NCBI GenBank assembly: GCA_963969345.1
Contig: OZ017767.1
Location: 12,211,057-12,275,056, forward strand
Length of the DNA: 64,000 bases
From: Turbatrix aceti
Taxonomy: Eukaryota; Nematoda; Chromadorea; Rhabditida; Panagrolaimidae
Direction of reading: 5' to 3'
Both the position numbers and the translations under genes were made by a program. The notes beneath the pieces are model-generated. The model was not told where the DNA came from. It did no database searches and was given only the letters and a program-made list of their open reading frames with translations. Below, piece by piece: positions 11,830-23,749 of this stretch; position 1 is the first letter of the stretch; every line of letters begins with the position of its first letter.

Positions 11830-12109
11830 ATGTCACTGGTTTCCGGAAGGTCACTTCTACGCTTCGGCAACGTGTTTCACCAATTTCTCGCTCCAGCCAA
11901 CGTTTCCGTCGTCCAGCAGAGCGGATTCAAGGTTTGTTTTTTTTATGTTGTCAGCTGACTGTTTGCGTTCATTTTAGGTGAAAACGTTCCTCAAATTGCG
12001 CTGTCCCCATTGCTATTTTATCCGTGTCAACGGCCGGCTCCACGTCGAGTGCAATGCGCAGCCTAGGCACAAGCAGCGTGAGCCTATGAACGTCAAACAG
12101 CTTTGGTAA
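11830..12109 (+). CDS. mrpl-36: mitochondrial ribosomal protein bL36m
   Basis: Two exons, 11830-11931 and 11978-12109, joined across a 46-bp GT...TTTTAG intron in phase 0, give 77 residues. The N-terminus (MSLVSGRSLLRFGN) is basic and lacks acids, as in a mitochondrial targeting peptide. Exon 2 encodes the L36 core: LKLRCPHCYFIRVNGRL, HVEC and PRHKQRE. This matches the family's compact zinc-ribbon-like fold (CPHC, then C...H) and its conserved C-terminal PRHKQR. The protein is part of the large mitoribosomal subunit. It ends 314 bp from the convergent GGT gene. Each exon alone is too small to stand out. Start chosen as the first ATG giving the targeting peptide. Confidence 0.9.
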
Positions 12110-12423
12110 CGTCAATTCGTATTTCTCGTTTTTATGTGGATGTAGTTTACCATAGGGAGTTGTTATAAACCTTTTATCAGGTTGTTTGATTAAGTTAAAA
12201 AGTACATCACATCGTTCCCCGATCTTTGTCTTTGACGATGAATGCAACTTTTATTCACAACACCTTTTTGCTCTGTCTGACATCTGGCATGCATGTTCTA
12301 CACTTTTTACAACAAATTATACTACATTCACTACATATTGTAAGTAGGGATCCAAAGAATACAAAACTTTACGTTGCGTAGAGATCGAAGCTACCCGAGT
12401 TGCTTCTGCTCTTCGGGACGGAC

Positions 12424-14380
12424 TCAAAAGCCACCAGTGTGCTGGTCAGTGGCTCTTCTGGCATCCCCATTTGCATAGATGAAGCCGTCGGTGCCAACGA
12501 CGATTCCTTGTGTCACGCCTTCGAAGCCCGTGGACGGAACGAACGTCTGGTTGAATTCCTTAGTCAGATCGGCAAGAAGTTCTTCGGGAACATCAGGCTC
12601 GAACTGTGTGGCGAATGGCGTGAACTGGTTATGAACTGAGGGCGCGTCGATGGCCTCTTTGATGGTCTCGTTAAAGCATAACACTCGAATCGTCGCTTTA
12701 GCCACTGCTGTGATAATTTTTGAACCTCCCGATGCTCCTATGACCATCTTGATATCTCCACTTGATTTGTTGTAGATTACGGTAGGTGTCATGGATGACA
12801 TGGGCCGTTTGTTCGGGGCAATGAAGTTAGCTTCACTCGGGGCGAATCCAAACCCATTGGAGAAGCCCGGCGTCGAGAAATCGTCCATTTCATCATTCCA
12901 GACAATGCCATAAGCTTCAGACTGCACTGTGGCTCCGAACCAGCGATTGACAGTTGACGTCGCGGAAACGCCGTTGCCTTGGGAGTCGAGTGATGAGACG
13001 TGAGACGTGCCGTGATCTTCTGGGAGACTGGTCTTTTTCTGGCCCAGGCGGTAGTAATCCTGATCCTTGGCAACCTCAGGGATCATGCTGAGTATCCAGT
13101 GTAAGTATTTGGCAGAAGTCATGTTGGATGCAAAGGCAAAAGCCTCTGGCATATCTCCAAGCTTGGCCCGCTGGGAGTACGCAAACTTGGAAGCCTCGAT
13201 AAAGTAGTGGTAGAACTTGGCATCGTTATAAGCGCGTTTTGTTGAGGGAGCTGGATTATAGACCGTAGCGTCATCAAAGACCTGGGCAATTTCTCGGCGC
13301 TCCGTGCCTCCACAGAAATACTGATCAAGAGACCGCACCATGAATTGCATAACAGAAAAGCTGCTCGGCGGGGGAGGACCACACATGACGAGGTTTTTGC
13401 TGAAGGGATCAGTTATAAGAGGAGTATTGTAGACTCGAGGTTCGTACGATGATAGGTCCTGTTTTGTTAAAATTCCGCCTAAAACGAATAAAAAAATGTA
13501 TCAAACATTGTAAAACTGCGCGTTTTCCAGAACATACCGTTCTTCTGGAACTCATCGGCAATAATTTTTCCCATTTGCCCTCGGTAAAATAATTCCACTG
13601 GATCTTCGCTTTTTGCTAATTTTTCGTACGTATCAGCTAGTACCGTTCTTTTGATGATGTCGCCATGCTCAAAGGTTTTACCTGTTTTTGGGTTTATCCA
13701 TTCCCTGGAAAAGATTATACGTTCTGGTGTCTTGATTTTTCATCAAACCTCATGCTAGGCGTAACGTGAAACTGTGGCTCTTTGACTACCAGCACCTTTG
13801 CCAGGTATTCTGACACCGGGAATCCTTTCCTGGCAAGATCAATAGACGGCTGGAACAAATCCTGCCAGGACACATTTCCACTTCCAAATCTTTCGAAAGC
13901 CAGTCTGTAGCCTGCGAGTTCTCCCGGGGTGGCCACAGCTCTCCATCCATACTTCGAAGCCTTTGTATCATTGCCAAACATGTCGCGTGTAGCTGCTCCA
14001 GGCGCAGATTCCCTAGCGTCAATAGCAGTACACCGTTTGGTCGTTCGGTTGTACATTGTCATGAGGAAGCCTCCACCGAGGCCAGATGACTGGGGATTCG
14101 TAATGCCTAAACAAAGAAGCGCAGCGATGGTGGAATCAACAGCATTGCCTCCAGCAAACATGATATCCCGCCCGATTTCAGAGCACAGGCCATGATCGGA
14201 TGTGAGAGCTGTTTTGCGGTACTTTCCCAAGTTTGAGCCGGAAGGAGGAGGCCAATCGTAGCGAAAAGATCTGTCCTTCGTTGGATCGTAGCGACTTGTG
14301 CTTTCGATGTACCTCGCGTCCAGGACCGGAATGACTATGAACGTGAGCGTGGAGAGGATGATGAACGCGCACAACACCAT
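12424..14380 (-). CDS. gamma-glutamyltranspeptidase (glutathione hydrolase)
   Basis: Transfers or hydrolyses the gamma-glutamyl group of glutathione at the outer cell surface. Exons 14380-13749, 13704-13538 and 13478-12424 give 617 residues, normal for the family. A hydrophobic segment near the N-terminus (residues about 3-20) fits a type II membrane anchor. The large-subunit signature GGNAVDSTIAALLCLG and SGLGGGFLMT lie in exon 1, and GGILTKQDL spans the exon 2/3 junction. The nucleophilic Thr that starts the small subunit after autocleavage is in DHGTSHVSSLD, and the oxyanion-side GASGGSKI is present. The frame stays open upstream of the ATG to an acceptor at 14404/14405, so a few more N-terminal residues from an upstream exon are possible. 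No catalytic residue appears lost. Confidence 0.94.
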
Positions 14381-14404
14381 CGCTGAGACTAGGTTAATCG
14401 GGGA

Positions 14405-16000
14405 TCTGAAAAACAGAAAAAGAAGTGAAAAAATAACGTCTTATCGGTACTAAAAAAGGATCGGAATGCAATAGAAGAAAGACGCAATTTGTTTTTGGGT
14501 GTCACTGGGTTTTTTTGTTTTGGGTGGAGCACAGTAAGGTCCCCCCCCCCCGTATACCACCTTTTCCCCTCGGGAAGAGCACAGTTGACCGCCAGTCAGT
14601 TGTGTAAGATGGGACGAAAAAAATTGTGTAGGGGAATAAATGACCGGTAAAGGCAATCTCTAATCTATGCATCTATGCTGCCACTTTAGCATTCAAAAAT
14701 CTCGGATTTTGATCGGTATGAACATCGCAAATATATTTATGTTACAATCAAGGTTTTGGATTGCAACAAAACCGGCATCAAAGCCGGTAGAAAAAAAGTG
14801 CAAACCGGCTTCCAAAGGCAATTGGTTGGTCATTAAGGGGTTTTAATAGGAATAATCTTTGTGTTTTTATCTTCAAAGACATTTGGTAATTAATGACAGA
14901 TCTTTGTAAACGCAAATTTGTTTTTTAAAAAGATAATATTTATTCCAGGTTGTAAACAACTGATGTGAGAAAATTGTAATTATTTGAAAAGTATTTACTA
15001 TTTAAGGATCTATCTGTCTAATAAGTGGGATTCATAAAATAAATTTTGGGAGGACAACAAAATTTTGATTTGACTTTAAAAAACGTTTTGAAACAATTTT
15101 TTAAATGATTTTGTACTTATTACGATACAGGTTGTTACGGCAGATGTAAAAAGCACCGACAACTTTTTACCCTATGGTGAGACGCCTTATGGTGAACGTT
15201 CCTTATACCGTTTCACACTACTTTCATTAGTTTTTCTCATCGGTTTTTATACCCCAGGCCTATAGGCCCTGCAAACAACGTGTATGAAACGAGTCATCTT
15301 TTCCGGCGTTTGTAATGACACATTGTATTTGACTTGGCCACAGAGCGGTCCAGATGGAGGGAGACGTGCAGCCATAGGTCTATGACAGTGCATGCTTCTC
15401 AAATTTGGTCAGGCCAGCTAGCAGCGTGTCCAGGTGAAAGTTTCTTTTTCTCTTTTTTTTCTTTGTTTTACTTGCGATACGGAGGACAGTGCGTTACGAA
15501 CGGAGACAAATATTAGTAGAACGTAGCCTTGTAATATTTAATTTCCCTCCGGTTGAAGTGGTAGAGATGGGGTGTACAAAAAAGTCTAAGGTGATGATAA
15601 ACAATAATCTAATCCTTAGTATAGTGCTGCTTGCAGTCGACTAACTGATTTGATAAACTCTTCACAATTAACCCTTTAGACTCTGCATCTCATGGGACAT
15701 TGCCCTGGATTTGCTCTGACGTTGCACGCTACATACATTCCTACTGATGATCGAAATGTGTTTTGCACAAAAAATTCTTTTAATGTATCTGATTTTTTAC
15801 GTTATCTGGATGTTATCAGTGGCATGAATCAGAGAATCGTGTTTTCAGACAAATCCAACTTTATAACTCGTTCTTTTTTTTATCGTAAAGATGAAAAGAT
15901 TTCATTTTTTAAGCAAAGAATATAATTTAAGATATAGGATACATGAAAGCTAGTTTAAAAAAAAATACTGTACTTTACGAACTATAAGAAAACAAATTTA
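14405..16000. other. intergenic, no gene recognised
   Basis: Upstream of GGT, with a poly-C run near 14540. No domain-bearing frame on either strand. Confidence 0.4.
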
Positions 16001-16014
16001 AAAAAAATATATAT

Positions 16015-16015
<1 letters not shown>

Positions 16016-16093
<78 letters not shown>

Positions 16094-16133
16094 TTTCACC
16101 GTTACTCAATGGTTAGTTATCATTGGACCAGAT
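16016..16133 (-). mobile_element. 5'-truncated LINE tail (family A) with long TTTA array
   Basis: Minus-oriented copy of the family-A 3' end. The complement of ...CTGGTCCAATGATAACTAACC is followed by an unusually long (TTTA)n tail of about 80 bp. A perfect 15-bp target duplication AAAAAAATATATATT brackets it (16001-16015 and 16134-16148). Confidence 0.85.
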
Positions 16134-16551
16134 AAAAAAATATATATTACCCGTGATTTTAAATTATCAATACACAAAAAAGTTTACTGAAAACAATTCT
16201 AATGATAAAATCAATAATAAATGAAAGAGCAATAAAAATCTACAACATAGTTTTTTCCAAAACAATTAAGGTCGTTTTTTTCAATTTCTAATTTTTGTAA
16301 CCAAAATTTTGATTAATGATACTTCCTATCAATGACAGTTTTAAAAGTTTTACCCTTGTGACCTACATACATACATACAATTGTCAAAAAACGCAAAATT
16401 GTCTTTCGCAAAATATTGCGCGACAGAAGAAATCGAATTTCCGTTGACTGTTCGTGATCAGCTTGTCAACAATAACGTGTCAAGGTTTGAAAAGTCAAGT
16501 TTGTATGAAGTTAAAAAATTAACAAAACATTACATTTTATTTTTGGTACAT

Positions 16552-16637
16552 TCATCGTAATCTGGAAGCGGGGTAGGCAGCCTTGAGTTTGCATCGGTAT
16601 TGGTCGTAGTGTACGAGGGCAGCGTATTCCTCATCGC
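16552..16637 (-). CDS. orphan 3'-terminal coding exon (unidentified)
   Basis: A strong acceptor (TTTTTACAG) is followed by 28 codons, reading DEEYAALVHYDQYRCKLKAA and a few more residues to a TGA stop. Codon pattern and composition look like real coding sequence, but I could not place the upstream exons. One possibility is a start near 17093 (MVSVTRRIPS, basic, mitochondrion-like) joined by a weak donor. Family not recognised. Confidence 0.3.
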
Positions 16638-19045
16638 CTGTAAAAATAAATTACTTTTTATAACGCATTATAAAATTATAAAATCATATCACGGTATTAT
16701 AAAAACCATGTGCATTGCATGTAAGATGCCCATCCAGAACAAATATAAGATATGATACAATTAAACGCGAATGCTTTGTCCCGGGAAATTATGGCACAAC
16801 ACAAATACGTAACATTTTGAATTACTATAAAAAAAAATTCAATGTGTTTTTAGATAAAAAAAAGTTTTCTAAAAGTGTTTTAGATTAACAATTTCGTTTT
16901 CTTAAACATAATACAACAACGTTAAACTCGATTTTTTATTTATATAAAACTTATAATTCACATAATCAACCTTCGGTATTTTATTTACTAAATTTGATTG
17001 TTGCATCTCTTTATTCGGGATTCTTATTGTGGATAATTGTTTGTCTATCTTCAAGACTAGACAAGACGGAATACGTCTCGTAACCGATACCATGGTGCAT
17101 TTAGACTTGAAAGCCTAGTATGTTACCATTTTAACCCGCCCACGCACATAAACGGGAGTAAAACGACTGAATCTCTGACACGAAATGATAATTTGCAGGC
17201 AGTGGGACTCTAGAAGACCCGCATTCTGTCTCCTTTTATTTATTTATTTCATGTTATATTCCACGAGAGGCAAAGGCAGATAAAGAAAAAGACAGAGACT
17301 GGATACATGTGCACTAATAGTATCATGTCGTTTACGTACCCCAAGATGTCCTGAAATATGACAAAAACTTGTTTGTATGAAATAGACATTTGAATTATCC
17401 TTGATCGCATGTTAAAATTTCGTTGAGAATAAAAGATAGTACAATAATGAAATTTGGTACGACCGCGAATTAAAACAAGGAATATGAAATTACTTATTGT
17501 ATTCGCCAATGAAAGCATTCAAAGTAACCTTTCGAAAAAGAAATATTTTAATCATAATTAACCAATATTTTCGTATTACCGTGTTTTGTTTCTTTCTAAT
17601 CGGTTGTACTTAATTTGGTTTTTATCAGGAAACCAAATCTCGAAACACCGTGATACAAGTAGTCGCATATTTGGCGTTAGCATTTGCATACTAAATATTT
17701 ATAATATTTATATTTCACTTCATTTCGTTTATTTACCGCCTCGGACGTTCAATAAGTTGGAATTATGGAGAGTCAGTTTGTTGTCCGATTTGTGGTTTTT
17801 TTAGTTTGTTTTCCGATTCTGTGGGCTTGCTCCATGTAGGCGTCAATAAGCTCGGTTTGTCAGAGTCGTATGTCAGTTCTTTTTTCGCCACAACGTTGTT
17901 CCAAGGTGTTTTCAATGGTAACACAAAATAAATAAATTCAAAGTTTAGCGTAACCAGCCGTCGTGTTCTCAATTTCACGATCTATTGAATTCCCTTCGCT
18001 GCAGTTTCTGATATATTTATCTGGCTTATTTACGGGACGAGTTCTTGACGTACTGCAAACCAATTCCTGATACGTGACATTTTTCACAATTACGACTTTT
18101 CTTTTTCTTAAGACGAGGTACACATGAATTTTTTTCCCCGTGCCTGACTATTTCATGGTGATACCGGAATTGAATGAAAAAAAAATCCGTCTATGTGATT
18201 GTGAGATGGGTAAGATCAAGAAATAAGTTTTAAAAAAACTAGTTAGAATTTTTTTTAAACGTTGTTATCCCAGTTTTAAAAAATACGACATAAAACACTG
18301 ATTGATACAAGGATTAAGTATCTTTTAGCACAATAAAAAATTAGATTGTGTTTTAAAAAAAATTTGAAAAGAAACTAAATAAAAAAAGGTTAGTTCATTT
18401 CTCTAGCAAACTCTAATATCACGAATGTAAAATTACTACCCTTGACACTATAACCGTCTCTGTTTTTAACGCTTGAATTTGTATTTTTTTATTGAAAATT
18501 CTGGCCAAGTCGTCGCTGCGGTTTTCTACAATCAAATTCATTCCTAATGTATACGTTCGTCATCAATAAATTTTACTACTCCGCAAAATGCTAGATTCGT
18601 CTATGTCGACACTCATCGACAGAGGTAGACGTCTCATAAAATTTTATTATGACATTGTATCTATATTATTAATATGTAATGTTATGTCGATAATAAAAAA
18701 AAAATTTTAAATTGTTTTTATTAGTTTATGTTAGATTGATACAACTGTTTCAGGCTCCGCCCCATTTTCGACCGCGTGATAACATACCGATTTACTAATA
18801 TGACGAGGAGTAAGGTAGCAATACAGGTCTGCCAATTAAATAACTCAAGCGTACCACTCTTTCCCGGGCATTTTTCGTTATTTTTATAAACAAAAATTTT
18901 GCAATTTGTTGTATTTGCAGATGAATGACTGCTAATTTCATGTTTCATGTTTATTGCTGCTATTATATAGTTGTGCGTTGTTTTTATTGGATTTTCTCGG
19001 GGTTTATGTTGAAAAGTTTTTTCTAATCATTTTGAAATATTTGCA
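16638..19045. other. intergenic with a family-C LINE tail
   Basis: AT-rich. A 54-codon minus frame near 17941-18100 ends just before a short A/T-rich tail and has no recognised domain. A repeat tail lies at 17713-17800. No other supportable feature. Confidence 0.35.
17713..17800 (-). repeat. dispersed repeat, family C (retroposon-like tail)
   Basis: Contains, on the minus strand, GTCCGAGGCGGTAAATAAA followed by CGAAATGAA-type tail sequence. A plus-oriented relative is at 41601-41686, and the tail alone recurs at 49474-49524. A 3' A-rich simple tail in different contexts suggests retroposition; no target duplication was identified. Confidence 0.55.
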
Positions 19046-20202
19046 ATGGTTGCAATGGATATTTTTACGATTCACACTATCAACTGTAGCGTAGGATCGA
19101 TCTTCGGCATTGGCCTGAACGTGGTTATTCTTTTTCTGCTCGCAAAAAGCAATGCAATCGGCGTTGGTACGTATAACATGCTATTGATACAGACGTGCGT
19201 CATTGATATTGTCTTTTCACTCATTGAAACATTGGTGTGGCCGGTAAGTGTTGTATCCGGAACTGTAAAAAAATTTTTTCTTCAATTTCATAGACATATG
19301 CATATTTTATTATGTGCTAAAATTTGCATATTTGTTTTAGACCCTTATAGTCTACAAGGGTGCCGGCTTCATGATTTTTTCAATCAATATTATCGTTCCA
19401 AGAAATGCCTATAAGGTTATTGGAGCAATCTACGGCAGTATGGTATTTTGCGATCTATTGTCTGTTGCCAGTGGATTTGTCTACCGATATCGTAGGATAT
19501 GCCATCGACAGGATTTTACATTTCGTTATGGTATAACTCAGTTGGCCGTTATAACACTCAGTTCACTCTCCCTTATGGCAGTTTTCTTTTACTGCTACAA
19601 CTCGGCATCGGATGAACTTATTGATCATATGTCAGCGGAGATGCGGACTGTTCTTCGACTTAACAATAGGGACATCTTTGTTGGTGGATGGGCGCCAAAG
19701 GTTAGAATTAATGAACAAAATTAAAGACCAAATTGTTTCCTCTTTCAGAACAGCTTCCAGCAATATGTTATGACGTTCATCGGTGCCGTAGCGTCCCAGT
19801 GTATTTATGCTACTATTATTGTATCGTATAAACGAGTACAAACCTATTTAAAAACTAACGAACGTATATTTTCCAAGAATACGGTACTGATCCAGCATCA
19901 GATAACTAGAACGCTCGTTATTCAGGTAAACACCCATTTCCCTAAAACCGTAAAAATATAAACTTCAGGCGATCCTTCCCATGATCTTTGGCGTTATGCC
20001 AATGCTAGTCATGGTCGGTATGATATACTTGAACAACGTCAAATCGTACCTGTGGTCAGCGTGCGCCATGATGCTTATTACCTGGATTCCAGCGGCCAAT
20101 GCTTTGGCTGTTCTCGTCTCAGTCAAAGGTTTACAAAAAACATTATGCCGGTTGTCATTTGGAACATCTAGTCAAGTATCAGTTCTTCCGAAATCATTAT
20201 AA
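19046..20202 (+). CDS. seven-transmembrane chemoreceptor (nematode serpentine receptor, Str-superfamily-like)
   Basis: Four exons, 19046-19243, 19341-19700, 19749-19925 and 19969-20202, all joined in phase 0, give 322 residues, typical for these receptors. About seven hydrophobic helices can be seen. TM1 is GLNVVILFLL and TM2 lies around MLLIQTCVIDIVFSLI. TM5 is near FIGAVASQCIYATIIVSY, and TM6/7 follow QAILPMIFGVMPML. The motif TRTLVIQAILP at the exon 3/4 junction resembles the conserved pre-TM6 segment of the Str-type families. A Ser-rich C-terminal tail follows. Exact subfamily (str, srd, sri and so on) is uncertain. It is expected in ciliated sensory neurons by family analogy only. A retroposon tail lies just downstream. 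Confidence 0.85.
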
Positions 20203-20283
20203 AGCTGTTTTTTTGAAAATTAAGAAAGAAAACTATCAAAAACAACTTTATAATCTATGTTAATTAGGACATTTGACCACACA

Positions 20284-20397
20284 GCGCCATCTTCGTGCAA
20301 TCTCGATACTCATCACTGTCTCTCTAATTTTGTAATGAGTAATTATGCACGAGTAAGAGTAATAAAGTAAAGTAAAGTAAAGTAAAGCAAAGTATAC
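20284..20397 (+). repeat. dispersed repeat, family B (AAAGT-tailed), short copy
   Basis: GCGCCATCTTCGTGCAATCT through GTAATAAAGTAAAGTAAAG. A longer copy ending with the same AAAGT tail is at 40100-40285. A 3' simple-sequence tail and a variable 5' end fit 5'-truncated retroposons. Confidence 0.65.
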
Positions 20398-20583
20398 TCA
20401 TAGTTTGAGCATCAAATGCAACACTTCTTTTCTATACAAAAGCGTTGTGACAACCTTTAGCAGCGATTTTTAATATAACTTATTCATTGTATTCAAAAAC
20501 ATGGCTAACCATTTACTTAAAAAAATCATATACAACCAGTTGAGTAAGAAAGTTCGTTGCGGAAGAAACAAAGAAAGCGCAAT

Positions 20584-22091
20584 TTAATGGCTCGAACTCG
20601 GCCCTGGTTCAGCCGAATATTCAGCTGTTGTGTCGCCGAAGGTTTCCACCCTGCTACCACCAGACCAGAGAAGCCGGAACGGATTGCGTAGCTTGGGGAC
20701 GGGCGCGCTGTGATCTATGTAGTGAGAGACACGACGCTTTCGTGAAGTCGTGCTATTGTTATTCCCTCGTCCTCTGGCTATCGGGGAACGTGGGTCGTCT
20801 TCAGGGACAGTAGCCATCGAAAATCTAGGCTTGGGACCGGATGAGAAGTTGAACATGTTGACCCGTGGTTCGGTGGTCGGAAATACGCGTTGCACGGCGA
20901 TCTTGGTTGCTTTATCGTTACCTAAAATTTTAAATAGTAAAAAACTGATTTTATTTGTTTTGACACAAACCAGTCATGATGGATCGCGGCACAAAGCCCG
21001 GATTATTCTGCTGGAGGACATATCGAAGTCGCTGAAACGCCATCTCGTAAGTCGTCACCGCCCTGTCTTGAAGGAAAATGAAGCACGACGGGAAGACAGA
21101 ATAATCCTTGAGCGCCGAGATGCACACCATCTGCATGGGAATCATCGGAACATTGTCAAAGTACCCATCCGTCGACCAGTCGGGATAGGAAGTGAGGTAA
21201 TCGGTGCCGTTGTCGACGAAAAAGACGACAAACTTTGATTCCCCGTAAATGGTCATAAACTGACTGCCCACACCGGCATCAAGGTCCGCGTCTTCGTCAT
21301 CGATGATCTGTACGTCATCGTCGTTGAGATCTTCAAAATCCTGATGATGGTTTGGGAGCGCAGAGAGGAGGACGGGTTCACGCGGCACAGCGGCAACCTG
21401 TGCACAGGCCTGTGGTTCATGGGAACCTAATTGCTCCTGCTGTTGAAGTTGTAGCACGCGTTCCTGGAGTCTGGCAATGTCGACCGGCTCAACAGAACGC
21501 GTTCCCGTGGTATCTCCTCTTGTTCGATGAACAATTCGAGTCACTTTTTTACGCCACATTTCGTCATTAGCAAGCTGTGGTGAAGAGGCATCGATGATCT
21601 GTTGTAGGATGTCGGCGGCAGACATATCGCTGTTTTTAGCAAGTTTTTTGACTTCGTTAACAAGTTCGCGTTTCTGGAAAACAAATTTTAGGTGCCAAAC
21701 TTAACAACTGTGGCAAAGTCAAAAAACATGGTTTCTCGTATCGTAATTCAGTTTCAGTGTTTCCCAACACGAAAGATAACATAACGGACGCCATAAAAAT
21801 TAGGCCAACAAAAGTAATCCCTGCCAGAAACCGTTATGCAAAAATTGCCAAATTTCCTAAAAACTGTAAAAATGACAAACTCACTTCAACCTCATCAGGA
21901 TCCGGCAGGTGGTTATGAAGGCTGCCTTCTCTTTCGACCAGAATATCCGTTCCAACGAGCATATCAGCGCGTCCCTTGCATCCATGACGCATGCACCGGA
22001 AGAACTTGATTGTGCCCGCCTTGTTGACCTTATCAAGACGATAACAGTAACCGTCGAGATGGGCTATCTGAGAGCCCTTATTCGACATCAT
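20584..22091 (-). CDS. FLYWCH zinc-finger protein with degenerate MULE transposase domain
   Basis: Three exons, 22091-21885, 21673-20971 and 20921-20584, give 415 residues. Residues about 3-66 form a FLYWCH finger (DGYCYRLDKV..., RCMRHGCKG, HNH), with Phe where the family usually has Trp. A charged linker rich in Gln and Asp (DDDVQIIDDEDADLD) follows. Then comes a MULE-transposase-like region: YPDWSTDGYFDNVP, then a core of alternating strands, then IMTGNDKATKIAVQRVFP. In MULE transposases the last motif normally reads MTDFE.A, so the second catalytic Asp appears replaced by Gly. The protein stops before the region holding the third acidic residue, ending instead in a Ser/Arg-rich tail. Likely a DNA-binding protein derived from a transposase rather than an active enzyme. 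Upstream in-frame residues from 22181 are not gene-like, so the Met at 22091 is preferred. Confidence 0.85.
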
Positions 22092-22657
22092 AGTATGATT
22101 TAAGCGGCGCATCAAAAAAAGCGTCAACAAAATCCAGAACAGCACGACACAAAGAGAGCGCGCGTCGAAAGCGATGCTCAAATTTCGCTACGAGAGTTTA
22201 TGACAACAACAGCGCGCAACAGAGCGCGAAACAACAACAGAGCGCGAGAGACTCTCGACGACAGCGAAAACTATGGAACGGCTTTGATACAAAAGATTCT
22301 GGACTCCTTGGTTGCAGAAAGATGATGGCAGTAAATGAAGGCCAGATGAACAGGAGAGCGCGGAATAGTTTTTGCGCTGCTTTTACTAACACGCGATTTC
22401 TTGAATGAAAATTAGTTGCATTTTGTGGTGATATTCTTATGCATAACGAAAATACGTTTTGTAAAATGTTGGTCAGATTCTGTAATTTTGCCAGAACCTT
22501 GTTACTTTATGTGAATTTTTTTCACAATTGTAATCAATGTTTTCGTTTCGGTCTTCTTTGATACTCACGACGCGAAATTTTTACCATCTGAAAATCTTGT
22601 TTGTCTTTCAAGAAAAATATCTTTCTAGTTTTTTCAAATATTTTTTACCCGACTGGT
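22092..22657. other. shared upstream region of divergent FLYWCH and BolA genes
   Basis: 566 bp between divergent starts, with a low-complexity AACAACAGCGCGC stretch near 22200-22260. No further gene seen. Confidence 0.5.
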
Positions 22658-23106
22658 ATGGTCTTCCGAACCATGCTGAACCACTCACCAAAGACGACTC
22701 TCATCAAGAAGATCATGACGGAGCGCTTCAATGTGGGATAGTTATTTTTTGCTAACTTTCACTGGACAATTTCACTTTTCAGCCCGTTGCTCTTGTCGTC
22801 AGCTGTGAAAGCCAGAACCACAACGTTCCCCCTGGCACAGAGAAGCATTTCTTTGTTGGTATTGTTTCGGACAAGTTCACCGGCATGCGACTCGTTGAGG
22901 TGAATTTTTTTTATCATTTTTTTTGTAAATTTTTGCTTTGTTTTCTTCAGCGCCACAGAAACGTGTCCCAGCCCCTCATGCAGAATTCCGAGCTGGCTAT
23001 CCATGCTCTCAGAATATGGGCCAAGACGCCAACTGAAATTCCAGACCTCAGCGAACCCTTTGCGGAGGCTCCTGGTGCTCCTAAGTGTGCTGGAGGAAAC
23101 ACATAG
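22658..23106 (+). CDS. BolA-like protein
   Basis: Three exons, 22658-22732, 22783-22899 and 22951-23106, all phase 0, give 115 residues. BolA proteins partner monothiol glutaredoxins in iron-sulfur handling, in cytosol/nucleus or mitochondria depending on the paralogue. The family core is clear: VVSCESQNHNVPPGTEKHFF, VGIVSDKFTGMRLVE, RHRNVSQPL, HALRIWAKTP. The Cys in the N-terminal VVSCES loop and the C-terminal-side His of RHR are in the usual ligand-region positions. The order and C-terminal extension (FAEAPGAPKCAGG) resemble the BOLA1-type branch, but branch assignment is inference. A second in-frame Met lies five codons after the first. Confidence 0.92.
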
Positions 23107-23749
23107 GCAGGAAACTGATTGTTTTCATTTTTTGCGTAGATGCCATAAAGTTTTTTATGCAGAGAAAAGTTATGGACATGGATGGGGCGGGATATCGTAA
23201 GAAGGGATATCGTGCAAGGTTTTGCAAAAATTGTTACTGATCTTTTGATGTTTAAAACTCCGTTCGCATCATTATTCACTCAAATTTATTCAAATTCTAA
23301 CCCTTGGTAAGCATAAAAAATATTCAATAGAGACCAACAAATAACAGTTGTAAATACGTGATAATAAAAATCGGTAGAACAAAAACATTGAGTTCACTAT
23401 TGTTGTACCGTACGAATTCAGCCCATTATTTTAGTTCAAAAACGTACTCAAAGAACGACAAAAAATCATAAAAAATATTGACCCATTTTGGTGGTGTACA
23501 AGAATAATAAAAAGTACATAAATTATGATAATTATCTGTTTCAAAAACCGAAAAAAAATATCAGAGAACAGAAAAACAGAATATTTACGGTAGAACTATA
23601 GGTGGATTACGCATTGAGGGTAAATAGTATTGGAAGCCGCACCGTTACTGCGTGTAGATAGAAAGAATCGACAAAGTGTAGAAGTGGAGGTACACAGGAG
23701 AAGAAGTTGGATGCTTCATGCATTGAATCACGCCAGTCAGTCAGGCAGA
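23107..23749. other. convergent intergenic region
   Basis: Between the BolA stop and the RRM gene stop. AT-rich; likely 3' UTRs of both. No further gene seen. Confidence 0.45.

Noticed and set aside
16014..16096. CRISPR-like or satellite array of TTTA units
   Set aside because: It is the simple-sequence tail of a LINE insertion flanked by a target duplication; no spacers.
17763..18123. Minus-strand coding exon(s) between 17.76 and 18.12 kb
   Set aside because: Short open frames with a promising tail, but a GTG start, overlap with a retroposon tail and no recognisable domain.
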